A stretch of DNA of 64,000 bases from Glandiceps talaboti. Taxonomy: Eukaryota > Hemichordata > Enteropneusta > Spengelidae. A model generated the notes under the pieces. That model saw only the letters and a list, made by a program, of their open reading frames with translations, did not search any database and was not told the DNA's origin. Positions within the stretch are counted from its first letter, which is position 1. Every line of letters starts with the position of its first letter. The position numbers were made by a program, and so were the translations under genes. The DNA lies in NCBI RefSeq assembly GCF_964340395.1, contig NC_135554.1, positions 3,484,475 through 3,548,474 of the forward strand. The letters run 5' to 3'. Positions 12,279 through 27,520 of the stretch are shown here, in pieces.

Positions 12279-15200
12279 TTCTCTCTTTCTCTCTCTCTTT
12301 CTCTCTCTCTTTATTATGCCTATAGCACAGCAACTATTGTGTTAAAACTGAGATAGCTATACATTATGCCTATAGCACATCAAATATAAAACTGAGATAG
12401 CTAATATACAATATAAACAATAAATAATAAACTTCAAATAGAAATTTCTCTGTGTTGGTAAACCATAGTATTCAATTTGAAGTTTTGTTCCAAACACAAC
12501 TTGAAAATTTACCTGAAATTTTCGACTACACACTTCAGTCTTTGTGAACAGATTGACCCACTATTAGTACACATGACCTTGAAGACACATGAGCCTAATA
12601 AGGGTGACAAAGACTGAAGTGTGCAGTTGAAAATTTCAGGTAAATTTTCAAGTTGTGTTTAGAACAAAACTTCAAATTGAATACAACAAATAATAATAAC
12701 AAATAATAATAATATAGTAACATACCAATAGCAAAACTGATTATACTATGATAGCCAAGAAGAACTGTAGTACATAAAGAACTTCTAAGAGTGTTTTCCA
12801 TTTGCCGACCTTTCTCTAACTCTGACAAACCTAATTCCTGTGAAGAGACAAGGAAAGAAAGCTGACTATTATAACATATCAGGATGTCAGTTTGTGTAAC
12901 TGTCAATCTTTTGGTTCCAATTGTATCAATGAATTGAAAGACACACTAATTGTAAATCATCATTCAAAGTGACATATTACCATGGATATTAATCAAGGCT
13001 TCTTAATTTCTCCTTGTATAGTTGTCATCTCCAGGGATCTCAAGATTTCAATGGATGATGACATGTACTTACTCTATTCCCTGAGAAACCTACAAACTCC
13101 AGTAGTTTCAGAATCTTGGTTGGTAACATTGAAATCATCTGGTGAGAAGAAAAATTGAATAATTATACTATCTCTCTGATAGGGCTATAATGATAACATA
13201 CACACATACTACCGTCCTGTCAATTTATCACAATATACCGTCCTGTCAAACTATCACAATATACCGTCCTGTCAAACTATCACAATATACCGTCCTGTCA
13301 AACTATCACAATATACCGTCCTGTCAATTTATCACAATATACCGTCCTGTCAAACTATCACAATATACTGTCCTGTCAAACTATCACAATATACAATCCT
13401 ATCAAACTATCACAATATACCGTCCTGTCAAACTATCACAATATACCGTCCTGTCAAACTATCACAATATACCGTCCTGTCAAACTATCACAATATACCG
13501 TCCTGTCAAACTATCACAATATACCGTCCTGTCAATTTATCACAATATACCATCCTGTCAAACTATCACAATATACCGTCCTGTCAAACTATCACAATAT
13601 ACCGTCCTGTCAAACTATCACAATATACCGTCCTGTCAAACTATCACAATATACCGTCCTGTCAAACTATCACAATATACCGTCCGGTCAAACTATCACA
13701 ATATACCGTCCTGTCAAACTATCACAATATACCGTCCTGTCAAACTATCACAATATACCGTCCTGTCAAACTATCACAATATACCGTCCTATCAAACTAC
13801 TGTGAACCGGAAAATTATTGCGCAGTCTTATTTTCGCGCTTTGGGAGATCACGGTGATTACGCGCAGTTTAATTTTCGCGCAAGGCCGTCAGTGGATTTT
13901 TTGTGTGAACATAAACAATACGTTGAGCTGAGAACAATGAAATTTGACACTGATTGATGGGCAGTATTGCTCTGTCGGCATCCGTCAGTTGCAGTGCTCT
14001 ATTGTTTCCAACTGCGAAGATACTGTGACACGTTGACTTGTGACAAATGTAGGTGTTAATTTGTTCAATTATGTACTAAACAAGTTACCAGATCACACAA
14101 TACAAAAGTCGGGTAGCTCACAGCCTCAAAGCAGGAGCCGCCAACACACATGCGTCAATATTGTACAGTCTGGTGAAACACTAATCAAATCACGTCAGTG
14201 TCTCTGTTTTGCATCTTTTTGGAATGAAGTTCAAAAGGTCACAAAGTCAATTATCTACATGTCGAGGTCAACGAAAACATCGATGCGTGCCTCATCAAAA
14301 CAAACAACGGTTCTACAAAACGGAAGCGAGGGTCTTATCAGCAGTACTCCTCTGAGATTCTATGCAAAATTGGAAATAAAGATTCATAATTCTTTGTAAA
14401 ACTTCGTTGCAAATACTTTATTGGGTGTTGTCTGAAAACTCGTGTGTCAGTGTGTTTGCGTGTACCGTGTGTGGTTGTATACGGAGTGATTGTAACAAAA
14501 AAGAAAGAAGTTAAATACTTGCCGCATGGGGGCGCACACAAGTACATCCGCGCAGTTTTAATTTCGCGGTCACGGTCGAGCGCGAAATTGCGCGAAATTA
14601 AAAATGCGCGAATAATTTTCCGGTTCACAGTATCACAATATACTGTCCTGTCAAACTATCACAATATACCGTCCTATCAAACTATCACAATATACCGTCC
14701 TGTCAAACTATCACAATATACCGTCCTATCAAACTATCACAATATACCGTCCTATCAAACTATCACAATATACCGTCCTGTCAAACTATCACAATATACC
14801 GTCCTGTCAATTTATCACAATATACCGTCCTATCAAACTATCACAATATACCGTCCTGTCAAACTATCACAATATACCGTCCTGTCAAACTATCACAATA
14901 TACCGTCCTGTCAAACTATCACAATATACCGTCCTATCAAACTATCACAATATACCGTCCTGTCAATTTATCACAATATACCGTCCTGTCAATTTATCAC
15001 AATATACCGTCCTGTCAAACTATCACAATATACCGTCCTGTCAAACTATCACAATATACCGTCCGGTCAAACTATCACAATATACCGTCCTATCAAACTA
15101 TCACAATATACCGTCCTGTCAAACTATCACAATATACCGTCCTGTCAAACTATCACAATATACCGTCCTGTCAAACTATCACAATATACCGTCCTGTCAA

Positions 15201-18200
15201 ACTATCACAATATACCGTCCTGTCAAACTATCACAATATACCGTCCTGTCAAACTATCACAATATACCGTCCTATCAATTTATCACAATATACCGTCCTG
15301 TCAAACTATCACAATATACCGTCCTATCAATTTATCACAATATACCGTCCTGTCAAACTATCACAATATACCGTCCTGTCAAACTATCACAATATACCGT
15401 CCTATCAATTTATCACAATATACCGTCCTGTCAAACTATCACAATATACCGTCCTATCAAACTATCACAATATACCGTCCTATCAAACTATCACAATATA
15501 CCGTCCTATCAATTTATCACAATATACCGTCCTGTCAAACTATCACAATATACCGTCCTATCAAACTATCACAATATACCGTCCTGTCAAACTATCACAA
15601 TATACCGTCCTGTCAATTTATCACAATATACCGTCCTGTCAAACTATCACAATATACCGTCCTGTCAAACTATCACAATATACCGTCCTATCAATTTATC
15701 ACAATATACCGTCCTGTCAAACTATCACAATATACCGCCCTATCAATTTATCACAATATACCGTCCTGTCAAACTATCACAATATACCGTCCTATCAAAC
15801 TATCACAATATACCGTCCTGTCAATTTATCACAATATACCGTCCTGTCAAACTATCACAATATACCGTCCTATCAAACTATCACAATATACCGTCCTATC
15901 AATTTATCACAATATACCGTCCTGTCAAACTATCACAATATACCGTCCTGTCAAACTATCACAATATACCGTCCTATCAATTTATCACAATATACCATCC
16001 TATCAAACTATCACAATATACCGTCCTGTCAAACTATCACAATATACCGTCCTGTCAAACTATCACAATATACCGTCCTGTCAATTTATCACAATATACC
16101 ATCCTGTCAAACTATCACAATATACCGTCCTGTCAATTTATCACAATATACCGTCCTGTCAAACTATCACAATATACCGTCCGGTCAAACTATCACAATA
16201 TACCGTCCTATCAAACTATCACAATATACCGTCCTGTCAATTTATCACAATATACCGTCCTATCAAACTATCACAATATACTGTCCGGTCAAACTATCAC
16301 AATATACCGTCCTGTCAAACTATCACAATATACCGTCCTGTCAAACTATCACAATATACCGTCCTGTCAAACTATCACAATATACCGTCCTGTCAAACTA
16401 TCACAATATACCGTCCTATCAAACTATCACAATATACCGTCCTGTCAAACTATCACAATATGTCTGTGTAATACTGACTGAATGATGGAACTGACAATCT
16501 CAATCAAATTTTAAACAATTACACACAAAGTTATTAAGATATGAAAATATTGACTGTTATCTAGAAATTTACAAATTAAATACTATTTGATGATAAGCAT
16601 AGACAAGTTAATTGGAATTACATATACTGAACTTACCAAATTAAATGTACCAATACCTAATCTAACACCACTTTCAAACTGCTTTTTAGATCTGTCATCT
16701 ATCCAGGTACGTTTCTCGATCATGTGACGACATTCTCTACAAAAAAAAATCATAGTTAAGTTTTTAATAAGTATGTAGCTATCTTGTTTGACAACATTAT
16801 ACACATAAAAATAGTCACTACACAACAGAGGTAGTTACCAGAGTTCCCTACCAGGTAAAATGTGCTACAGTTCTCCACTTATTTTACCAAAATTATGGAT
16901 ACATGGTAGAGAAAATATTTCCTACAATGTATGGAAATTATCTATGCATGTTTCACTACATTCTCAATTCCTGTTTCACACTTTCCAAACATTAGCAAAA
17001 TCATTGATAAATGATGTGTGAACACACCAAGTCCAATCTAGTGTATACATGTCAAGTCCAATCTAGTGTGAACACACCAAGTCCAATCTAGTGTGAACAC
17101 ATCAAGTCCAATCTAGTGTGAACACACCAAGTCCAATCTAGTGTGTACACACCAAGTCCAATCTAGTGTGAACACATCAAGTCCAATCTAGTGTGAACAC
17201 ACCAAGTCCAATCTAGTGAACACACCAAGTCCAATCTAGTGTGAACACATCAAGTCCAATCTAGTGTGTACACATCAAGTCCAATCTAGTGTGAACACAT
17301 CAAGTCCAATCTAGTGTGTACACACCAAGTCCAATCTAGTGTGAACACATCAAGTCCAATCTAGTGTGAACACACCAAGTCCAATCTAGTGTGAACACAC
17401 CAAGTCCAATCTAGTGAACACATCAAGTCCAATCTAGTGTGAACACACCAAGTCCAATCTAGTGTGAACACACCAAGTCCAATCTAGTGTGAACACACCA
17501 AGTCCAATCTAGTGTGAACACACCAAGTCCAATCTAGTGTGAACACACCAAGTCCAATCTAGTGTGAACACACCAAGTCCAATCTAGTGTGAACACACCA
17601 AGTCCAATCTAGTGTGAACACACCAAGTCCAATCTAGTGTGTACACATCAAGTCCAATCTAGTGTGAACACATCAAGTCCAATCTAGTGTGAACACACCA
17701 AGTCCAATCTAGTGTGAACACACCAAGTCCAATCTAGTGTGTACATGTTAAGTCCAATCTAGTGAACACACCAAGTCCAATCTAGTGAACACATCAAGTC
17801 CAATCTAGTGTGAACACATCAAGTCCAATCTAGTGTGAACACACCAAGTCCAATCTAGTGTGAACACACCAAGTCCAATCTAGTGTGAACACATCAAGTC
17901 CAATCTAGTGTGAACACATCAAGTCCAATCTAGTGTGAAAACACCAAGTCCAATCTAGTGTGAACACACCAAGTCCAATCTAGTGTGAACACATCAAGTC
18001 CAATCTAGTGTGAACACACCAAGTCCAATCTAGTGTGAACACACCAAGTCCAATCTAGTGTGAACACACCAAGTCCAATCTAGTGTGAACACACCAAGTC
18101 CAATCTAGTGTGAACACACCAAGTACAATCTAGTGTGTACACATCAAGTCCAATCTAGTGTGAACACACCAAGTCCAATCTAGTGTGAACACATCAAGTC

Positions 18201-21200
18201 CAATCTAGTGTGAACACACCAAGTACAATCTAGTGTGTACACATCAAGTCCAATCTAGTGTGAACACACCAAGTCCAATCTAGTGTGTACACATCAAGTC
18301 CAATCTAGTGTGTACACATCAAGTCCAATCTAGTGTGTACACATCAAGTCCAATCTAGTGTGTACACATCAAGTCCAATCTAGTGTGAACACACCAAGTC
18401 CAATCTAGTCTGAACACATCAAGTCCAATCTAGTGTGTACACATCAAGTCCAATCTAGTGTGAACACACCAAGTCCAATCTAGTGTGAACACATCAAGTC
18501 CAATCTAGTGTGTACACACCAAGTCCAATCTAGTGTGAACACATCAAGTCCAATCTAGTGTGAACACATCAAGTCCAATCTAGTGTGAACACACCAAGTC
18601 CAATCTAGTGTGAACACACCAAGTCCAATCTAGTGTGTACACATCAAGTCCAATCTAGTGTGAACACACCAAGTCCAATCTAGTGTGAACACATCAAGTC
18701 CAATCTAGTGTGTACACATCAAGTCCAATCTAGTGTGAACACACCAAGTCCAATCTAGTGTGAACACACCAAGTCCAATCTAGTGTGAACACACCAAGTC
18801 CAATCTAGGTTGAACACACCAAGTCCAATCTAGTGTGAACACATCAAGTCCAATCTAGTGTGAAGACACCAAGTCCAATCTAGTGTGAAGACACCAAGTC
18901 CAATCTAGTGTGAACACACCAAGTCCAATCTAGTGTGTACACATCAAGTCCAATCTAGTGTGAACACACCAAGTCCAATCTAGTGTGAACACATCAAGTC
19001 CAAGCTAGTGTGAACACATCAAGTCCAATCTAGTGTGTACATGTCAAGTCCAATCTAGTGTGAACACATCAAGTCCAATCTAGTGTGAACACACCAAGTC
19101 CAATCTAGTGTGAACACACCAAGTCCAATCTAGTGTGAACACATCAAGTCCAATCTAGTGTGAAGACACCAAGTCCAATCTAGTGTGAAGACACCAAGTC
19201 CAATCTAGTGTGAACACACCAAGTCCAATCTAGTGTGAACACACCAAGTCCAATCTAGTGTGAACACACCAAGTCCAATCTAGTGTGTACATGTCAACCT
19301 TTATGGGTCATGTTGCTCATGATTGATGAATATTTCACATAATGCATTTAGTTCCCACGAAATAATCCATGTTGAATGGCACATCGTCATAGTAATAATC
19401 CACTGTATTTAATGACTATGTCATCAAATCTAAAGTAAACCAAATCAACTCTGATGTCACATGTGGGGACAGGATGCAGAAGTAAACCAAATCAAATTTG
19501 ATGTGTGGGGACAGGATGTTAATTTAAAAAAGCAAATTGGTTCAAATCCATTGCTAGCTCACCTTTAACTTCACGTTGGGACATAAACTGGCTTTGAACA
19601 GACTGAACTGAATCGATTCAGTTAAAATTGGTTTCAAATTTATTCATATGAGGACAGGGCAATCCCAGTTATGCTATCACACTAGGAAATCTGTCATCAT
19701 GTTCTGTAATCAATCAGCTGTGTATACATCAGTTGGCAATATTGTTTACAAATTGACAACATTAGAAGGGCCAAATACTAGACTAACCACATACATATTA
19801 GGAACGCTACAATTTAGTGGAATCACTTACTTTAGTGTTATGCATGGGTTGTAATGAAGGGTAGTCATTTAATTGGAGTCTCTATGTATTATAGTTTCTG
19901 ACTTGTGGGTTGTAATATAGGGTAGAAATTTAATTAATATAGTTCTGAGTTACAGGTATTGTACTAAGATTACTGCAACAAAATGTCTGTCATGTTGACA
20001 AATTTGAAATGGTCAGGAAAGTACAAGGTGCATATATGCTTCCACTGGTATGTCACCATTGTGCCAAATTTGAATGGAACTGACATGCATATTAGACATA
20101 TAGTTAGGGATGGATGGATGGATGGATGGATGGATGGATGGATGATGGACCCAAGGTTAATCACCCTCCAAGTGTTACCCATGTACAATGTATTGGGGGC
20201 TCATTTATAAAAGTGAGTCACTGTACCATTCTCATACTGACATTGCAGTAATTGTAAATATTAAATTGCTAATCAGTTTTTATCTCTGACCTCAATACTC
20301 AAGAGTCTTAAGCTGTGTAATTTCCTGCAAGTATGTCCACAGGGGTTTCATTCCATGAACTAACAGATAATCCAAGACTGTCCCCTTTCTTTAAAATTGA
20401 GATATAAATGAGATACGAAGCATGGAATTCCATGTGATGTATGATGGGAATGATTTATCAACTATATACATGTACAAGGTAGAATAAATGAACTTACTTA
20501 TATGAGTTATAACAGGCTCTTATCTTTAGTCCTCCTTTGACAAAATTAACTAGATTTTCATCCTGGATAAATAAGAGTAGAGCTCTTTGTAGTAAGCACT
20601 CAGCATAACATAGTTCAGCATGAACTTCAACTATAGCAAGAAAAAGGATAGAAAAAAATTTACACAAATATTACTAAATGTTTTCATTTCTGTTTGGATA
20701 GTACTCAAACTGATTTTAAAAATAAACTTTAAGAAATGTCATTTCATATCAATTTAATATTCACAAATGTATAAAATATTTATTTGACAATGAACTGTAC
20801 TGTACATTATTACATATGCACAAGAGATTATTTACACTGGTGTGCACACATACTAGTGGTATTTTCACTGCAGTGCAATATCAGTCATTGTACGCCAGGG
20901 ATATGAGGGTGAACACATGCACATACATGTTCATATGCATGTATGCATGCATGCACGCATGGACAGACAGAACACAATGAAAAAATCCCCTCCAGGCAGA
21001 ACCTCAGCCACGTGAGTTCCAACTTCCAGTGTGGGTACTCAGGGGTATTTGCACTCATGCTTGCAATGTTTTCTGCTGCACTTTCACTTGCTACGCTCCT
21101 GAAAGTAATGGGTGCAGAGAACACTGCAAGCACTCATGTAAATACCCCAAGTATGCCACACTTGCATTCACATGGTATGTGGTGCTCTCATATCATCTTA

Positions 21201-24200
21201 TAAAGTACAGATTACAGTTTGAACACATTAAGATACACTGTGCAGCTTGTCGTTGTCGTTGTCTTCATCATCTGACGTCGTCGTCATCTTATGCATATGT
21301 TGTAGCCGAGGTTAAGACCTGTTCATAGTTTCATTTTCATTTTTGTTTTTTAAGAGTTAGTCCATCAAAAGGTAATAGTTAGTGCAGTGTAATACATAAA
21401 AAGTTCACTTCAATCATTTAAATCATTGATTTCTATACATGTCCACTGGTAAAAGTATCACCACCACTACCAACTAATGACATTTACAACTATAATGTCC
21501 AACATTTGGCATTCTATTATTATACCAATGTTTAATGTAAACAATACCAACTTCAAGGTGATTACATATCCTAAAATGAGACATGTCTGGCTGCAGGTTA
21601 CATGGCTTTAAAAATTTGCAATACATTAGATATAGCCCTGAATGTAAAATGTCTACATGTATACAAAAGGTATTTGAATGTTTATATATTACATTCTAAC
21701 AGAAATGACGATGGAAATATCTGTACATTCTTGAAATACTGAATGTGAAATTATCATGTACACAATGATGTATAGTTTAGTAGGCAGAATTTATGCAAAT
21801 TTAACTTTCTGTGTATAAATTTAGAACAAAATAACCTGACATCTGATTAGAATCGCTACAATGTCTACCACTGATAATAAAACATCATATACTTACTATC
21901 ACTGTAAGTGTTATAGTCTGTTTTACTCCATTTTAATCTGGATACCTTCTTTCTATGTTTATTACATATATCCAATGAATTCTTGACAGCTTCCACAGCA
22001 TTCTCTATATGTCTGGATTCAAACGTCATAGCTGCTTGAATGTACATTATAGTACCATGGCATAATGCATGGTAAAAACTGGAATTGGCCCTGTCAGACA
22101 ATTAAAACATGTATTGCTTAAATGACACACTGGCTGCTATAAAAGAGTATTTAAAGGAATAAGGAGGGAATGCACAGTAGGGCTGGGAACCCTAGTAACA
22201 TGGAAAAATGTCTACGTTTTCCCTGCTCCCTTCTATGTGTTTTATTCGAGGTGAATGTGTTCACTTCATTGACAAATAACTGATATTAGTTTTTAAATGA
22301 AAGATTAGAACATTAGATAAAGATTAATCTTACAAAATATCATCAAATCATCTAAAAACAGCAACTTTCACTTTTCACACAATATATACATATACAAGTA
22401 TCATCAAACTCTTACATTATAAAAAGTCTACATACATGTAAAATGTAGAAAAAGTCTACATACATATAAAATGTAGAAAAAGTCTACATACAGTCTACAT
22501 ACATGTTAAATGTAGAAAAAGTCTACATACATGTAAAATGTAGAAAAAGTCTACATACATATAAACTGTAGAAAAAGTCTACATACAGTCTACATACATG
22601 TTAAATGTAGAAAAAGTCTACATACATGTAAAATGTAGAAAAAGTCTACATACATGTAAAATGTAGAAAAAGTCTACATACATGTAAAATGTAGAAAAAG
22701 TCTACATACATATAAAATGTAGAAAAAGTCTACATACATGTAAACTGTAGAAAAAGTCTACATACATGTAAAATGTAGAAAAAGTCTACATACAGTCTAC
22801 ATACATGTTAAATGTAGAAAAAGTCTACATACATGTAAACTGTAGAAAAAGTCTACATACATGTAAAATGTAGAAAAAGTCTACATACAGTCTACATACA
22901 TGTTAAATGTAGAAAAAGTCTACATACATGTAAAATGTAGAAAAAGTCTACATACATGTAAAATGTAGAAAAAGTCTACATACATGTAAAATGTAGAAAA
23001 AGTCTACATACATGTAAAATGTAGAAAAAGTCTACATACATGTTAAATGTAGAAAAAGTCTACATACATATAAAATGTAGAAAAAGTCTACATACATGTA
23101 AAATGTAGAAAAAGTCTACATACATGTAAAATGTAGAAAAAGTCTACATGTAAAATGTAGAAAAAGTCTACATACAGTCTACATACATGTTAAATGTAGA
23201 AAAAGTCTACATACATGTAAAATGTAGAAAAGGTCTACATACATGTAAAATGTAGAAAAAGTCTACATACATGTAAAATGTAGAAAAAGTCTACATACAG
23301 TCTACATACATGTTAAATGTAGAAAAAGTCTACATACATATAAAATGTAGAAAAAGTCTACATACATGTAAAATGTAGAAAAAGTCTACATACATGTAAA
23401 CTGTAGAAAAAGTCTACATATATGTTAAATGTAGAAAAAGTCTACATGTAAAATGTAGAAAAAGTCTACATACAGTCTACATACATGTTAAATGTAGAAA
23501 AAGTCTACATACATGTAAAATGTAGAAAAAGTCTACATACATGTAAAATGTAGAAAAAGTCTACATACATGTAAACTGTAGAAAAAGTCTACATATATGT
23601 TAAATGTAGAAAAAGTCTACATGTAAAATGTAGAAAAAGTCTACATACAGTCTACATACATGTTAAATGTAGAAAAAGTCTACATACATGTAAAATGTAG
23701 AAAAAGTCTACATACATGTAAAATGTAGAAAAAGTCTACATACATGTAAACTGTAGAAAAAGTCTACATATATGTAAAATGTAGAAAAAGTCTACATACA
23801 TGTTAAATGTAGAAAAAGTCTACATACATGTAAAATGTAGAAAAAGTCTACATACATGTAAAATGTAGAAAAAGTCTACATACATGTAAACTGTAGAAAA
23901 AGTCTACATACAGTCTACATACATGTTAAATGTAGAAAAAGTCTACATACATGTAAAATGTAGAAAAAGTCTACATACATGTAAAATGTAGAAAAAGTCT
24001 ACATACATGTAAACTGTAGAAAAAGTCTACATACAGTCTACATACATGTTAAATGTAGAAAAAGTCTACATACATGTAAAATGTAGAAAAAGTCTACATA
24101 CATGTAAAATGTAGAAAAAGTCTACATACAGTCTACATACATGTAAAATGTAGAAAAAGTCTACATACATGTAAAATGTAGAAAAAGTCTACATACAGTC

Positions 24201-25527
24201 TACATACATGTTAAATGTAGAAAAAGTCTACATACATGTAAAATGTAGAAAAAGTCTACATACATGTAAAATGTAGAAAAAGTCTACATACATATAAACT
24301 GTAGAAAAAGTCTACATACATGTAAAATGTAGAAAAGTCTACATACAGTCTACATACATGTAAAATGTAGAAAAAGTCTACATACATGTAAAATGTAGAA
24401 AAAGTCTACATACATGTAAAATGTAGAAAAGTCTACAAACATGTAAAATGTAGAAATAATCTACATGTGAATGTAATGGTTTGTTTTACTTTAGTTGGAC
24501 ATAATGGCTTGACTTTCATTAATTCATACATTGAGTGTTTGTAGCCATCAAATTGAGTAGAATTGTTTAAATTTAGAAATTATACTGTATTCTATATATA
24601 GATTCTAACAGCATGTTTTCCAGTTGTATGTACACATCATCTGTTACTTTACAAGTCCACAATTTTTTACAGCTGTATTGATGACAATATTCAAATGTAC
24701 ATGTATGATGAAGTCAGCCTTGAAAAGAAATCATCCTAACCAAGTTTGGTGACACTTGAAAACATCACATTAGTTAAACTTACATACATTGTTAATATAG
24801 TGATACATACAATATATGCAGTGTTACAGCCAGCCTTTTGAAAGAGTGGGACATAGTGTCATGAGACTTTCATTTTCTGAGTCATCATAAAAATTGTTTG
24901 GGACATTATAAAAGAGTGCCAATGGCATTGTAGCACAACTGCAGTTTTTAAAAATATTACCCACATGCTGATCCATGCTACATACATCACATGTATTCAC
25001 TGAATAATTATGCAGTTGCCTATCCAAACCTGTTGTTAATTATATGTAATATACACAATCATTTGGCTGTTGCTATAGGCGTGGTCATATTGCTAAACAT
25101 ATTTGCATACAATTTTTCAAATTTTCCAAAATTGTGGGTCATGTCGAAAAAATGTGTGTCAAGTGACCAAAAAACCCTCTCTGGCTGCAACACTATATAT
25201 GCCCTCTGTATTAATACTGATTAATTGGTCTCTGTACAACATTGAAATTAATTGTGCATTTAGCATTACTGGTAAATATTATATCTTTAGTAGATGTTTA
25301 TAGCTATATGACACATATCAATTTTACAACAGGTATATTACACACAGTGTCAAATGCTCTAAGAAATAAACGGAAGGTCAAAGTCAAGGTCAACTCCACT
25401 CATCCTGAATGCATACATTGGAATTCAAATCTATCATTGTCTGTAAGATACAACACATTATCCCATGCAATCTGACTAGTGTTGAGGTGATAATGATGTA
25501 CATTTGGTAGGACATTATATGTTGTTT

Positions 25528-25603
<76 letters not shown>

Positions 25604-25825
25604 TTATAAATGTACCATAGTTTTCAAGATATTGTATAAATGCTGGATTTAAAGTCAGTAGTCATTTAGTCAATATCATTTCATATACTTTTTTGTTTTC
25701 TTTGTTTATATTGAATTCATCCTATGATTTGTACTTATAAAATTTGATATGTTATCAAAGTCAACATGTATGTATGTCTGTAGGTAGGTAGGTACATGTA
25801 GGTAGGTAGGTACATGTAGGTAGGG

Positions 25826-25884
<59 letters not shown>

Positions 25885-27440
25885 GACAGGTAGCTGGAAA
25901 GACATACATATGTACATTTATGTAGGTATGTTGTATATGATTCTGAATACATTGGTACACTTTGCCAATGATTATTTATTGATAAGAACAATAGCAGTGG
26001 ACACGTTTTGATTACTATGTGAGTACATGACTGTGCACTCTTGACTTTAGATTGTAAGTGGTTAATTCACATCATTAGAGTTAGACTAGTCTCTTATCCA
26101 CTTCTTATACTATACATGTAGCTTTACTTACCATGGTTGTACACGTTTCTTTGCTTCATTGAAGTGGTTATTGAGAAACAGGTTGATAACTATTTGACTT
26201 TCTTCCAAGGCAGTGTCCAGGTCCATTGTGGGTGACCTGAAATGTATAACATATATAGCACTTAGTATATGTAAGTATATGTTACAATAACTATTATATT
26301 CAACATTGGACTGGTTCTTTTTCCTTTCAACAATCTATAGACAGCTACATATCGGTATAGAAAGTTCTAATGTTAAGAAACTAATGACATTTCACACAAA
26401 CTACCAGTAAAAGTGATTTAAATAATGTGACAGAACCAAATGTGGTACAACTTCCAGTCTGGATCAGGGTATTTGCAAAAAGAGCTAAAGCTTCCCTTTT
26501 CATATTCTCAGGGTAGTGATCAGTGAATGTGCAGCAGAAAACATTGCAAGCACAAATTCAAATACCTCTGAATATCTACACTGGTACTCAGGTATCATGG
26601 AGTGTTGTCATTATTACATACTTTATCCCAAACAAAACTGTGTTGTTGAAAGTAATCACAGGTACATATCATAAATTATGTAATGATGTGATATACTATA
26701 CACTTAAAGTGAGTTAATGTGATAGCCATAGTTGTAAATTAACCATGGCAATTAAGACAGGGAAGAAAGCCTCAAAGGCTCATATAATCCCTTGTAGTGT
26801 TCATGTACTGGTCCAGTCTAATTTTAACGTTCACAATAGTTTTGGATTGGATGATGTGTTCTGGTAAATTGTTCCATTGAGATATGACACGCTGAGAGAA
26901 GAAATATTTCCTAGTATCCAGCCTAACTGTAGATTTAACAAGTTTTAATGAGTGACCTCTTGTCCTGTTGGTTTGGTGATCGGCTTAAATAATAGCTCAT
27001 AGTCACTTTTATCAAATCCCTTGATTAATCGAAACACTTGAATCAAGTCACCTCTCCGCCTTCGTTCTTCCAAAGTGGTTATATTTAGTGTCCTCAGTCT
27101 ATCTGCATAACTTAAATTTCTCAGTTCTGGTATCAGCTTTGTAGCTCGCCTTTGTATTTTTTCGAGAAGGTCAATGTCTTTTTTGTAGTGTGGGTTCCAA
27201 AACTGAACAGCATATTCGATGTGCTGTTCAGTTTTGGAACCCATTTGTACATACATGTATGTCTTCATGGAAGATACAGACTTACATAATGAAATATGCT
27301 CCATGAACAATTCTTCATCTAGACACCCCGAGAAACACTCAGGTCAAATTTCAGATTAATCCTTCAAGTACATATAGTTTTTGATCTTTTTGACCAACAT
27401 CATATGCACAAATTTTCAATGAAGCAGTTTTATAACTGAA

Positions 27441-27520
<80 letters not shown>

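Noticed and set aside
14444-16471. 675-codon plus-strand open frame (and 13190-13957)
   Set aside because: It is the 26-bp array plus part of the transposon; no composition or motif of a protein, and the frame rotates at each unit.
13205-24470. CRISPR-like regular repeats
   Set aside because: Units are contiguous with no unique spacers, and the DNA is eukaryotic with spliced genes; these are minisatellites.
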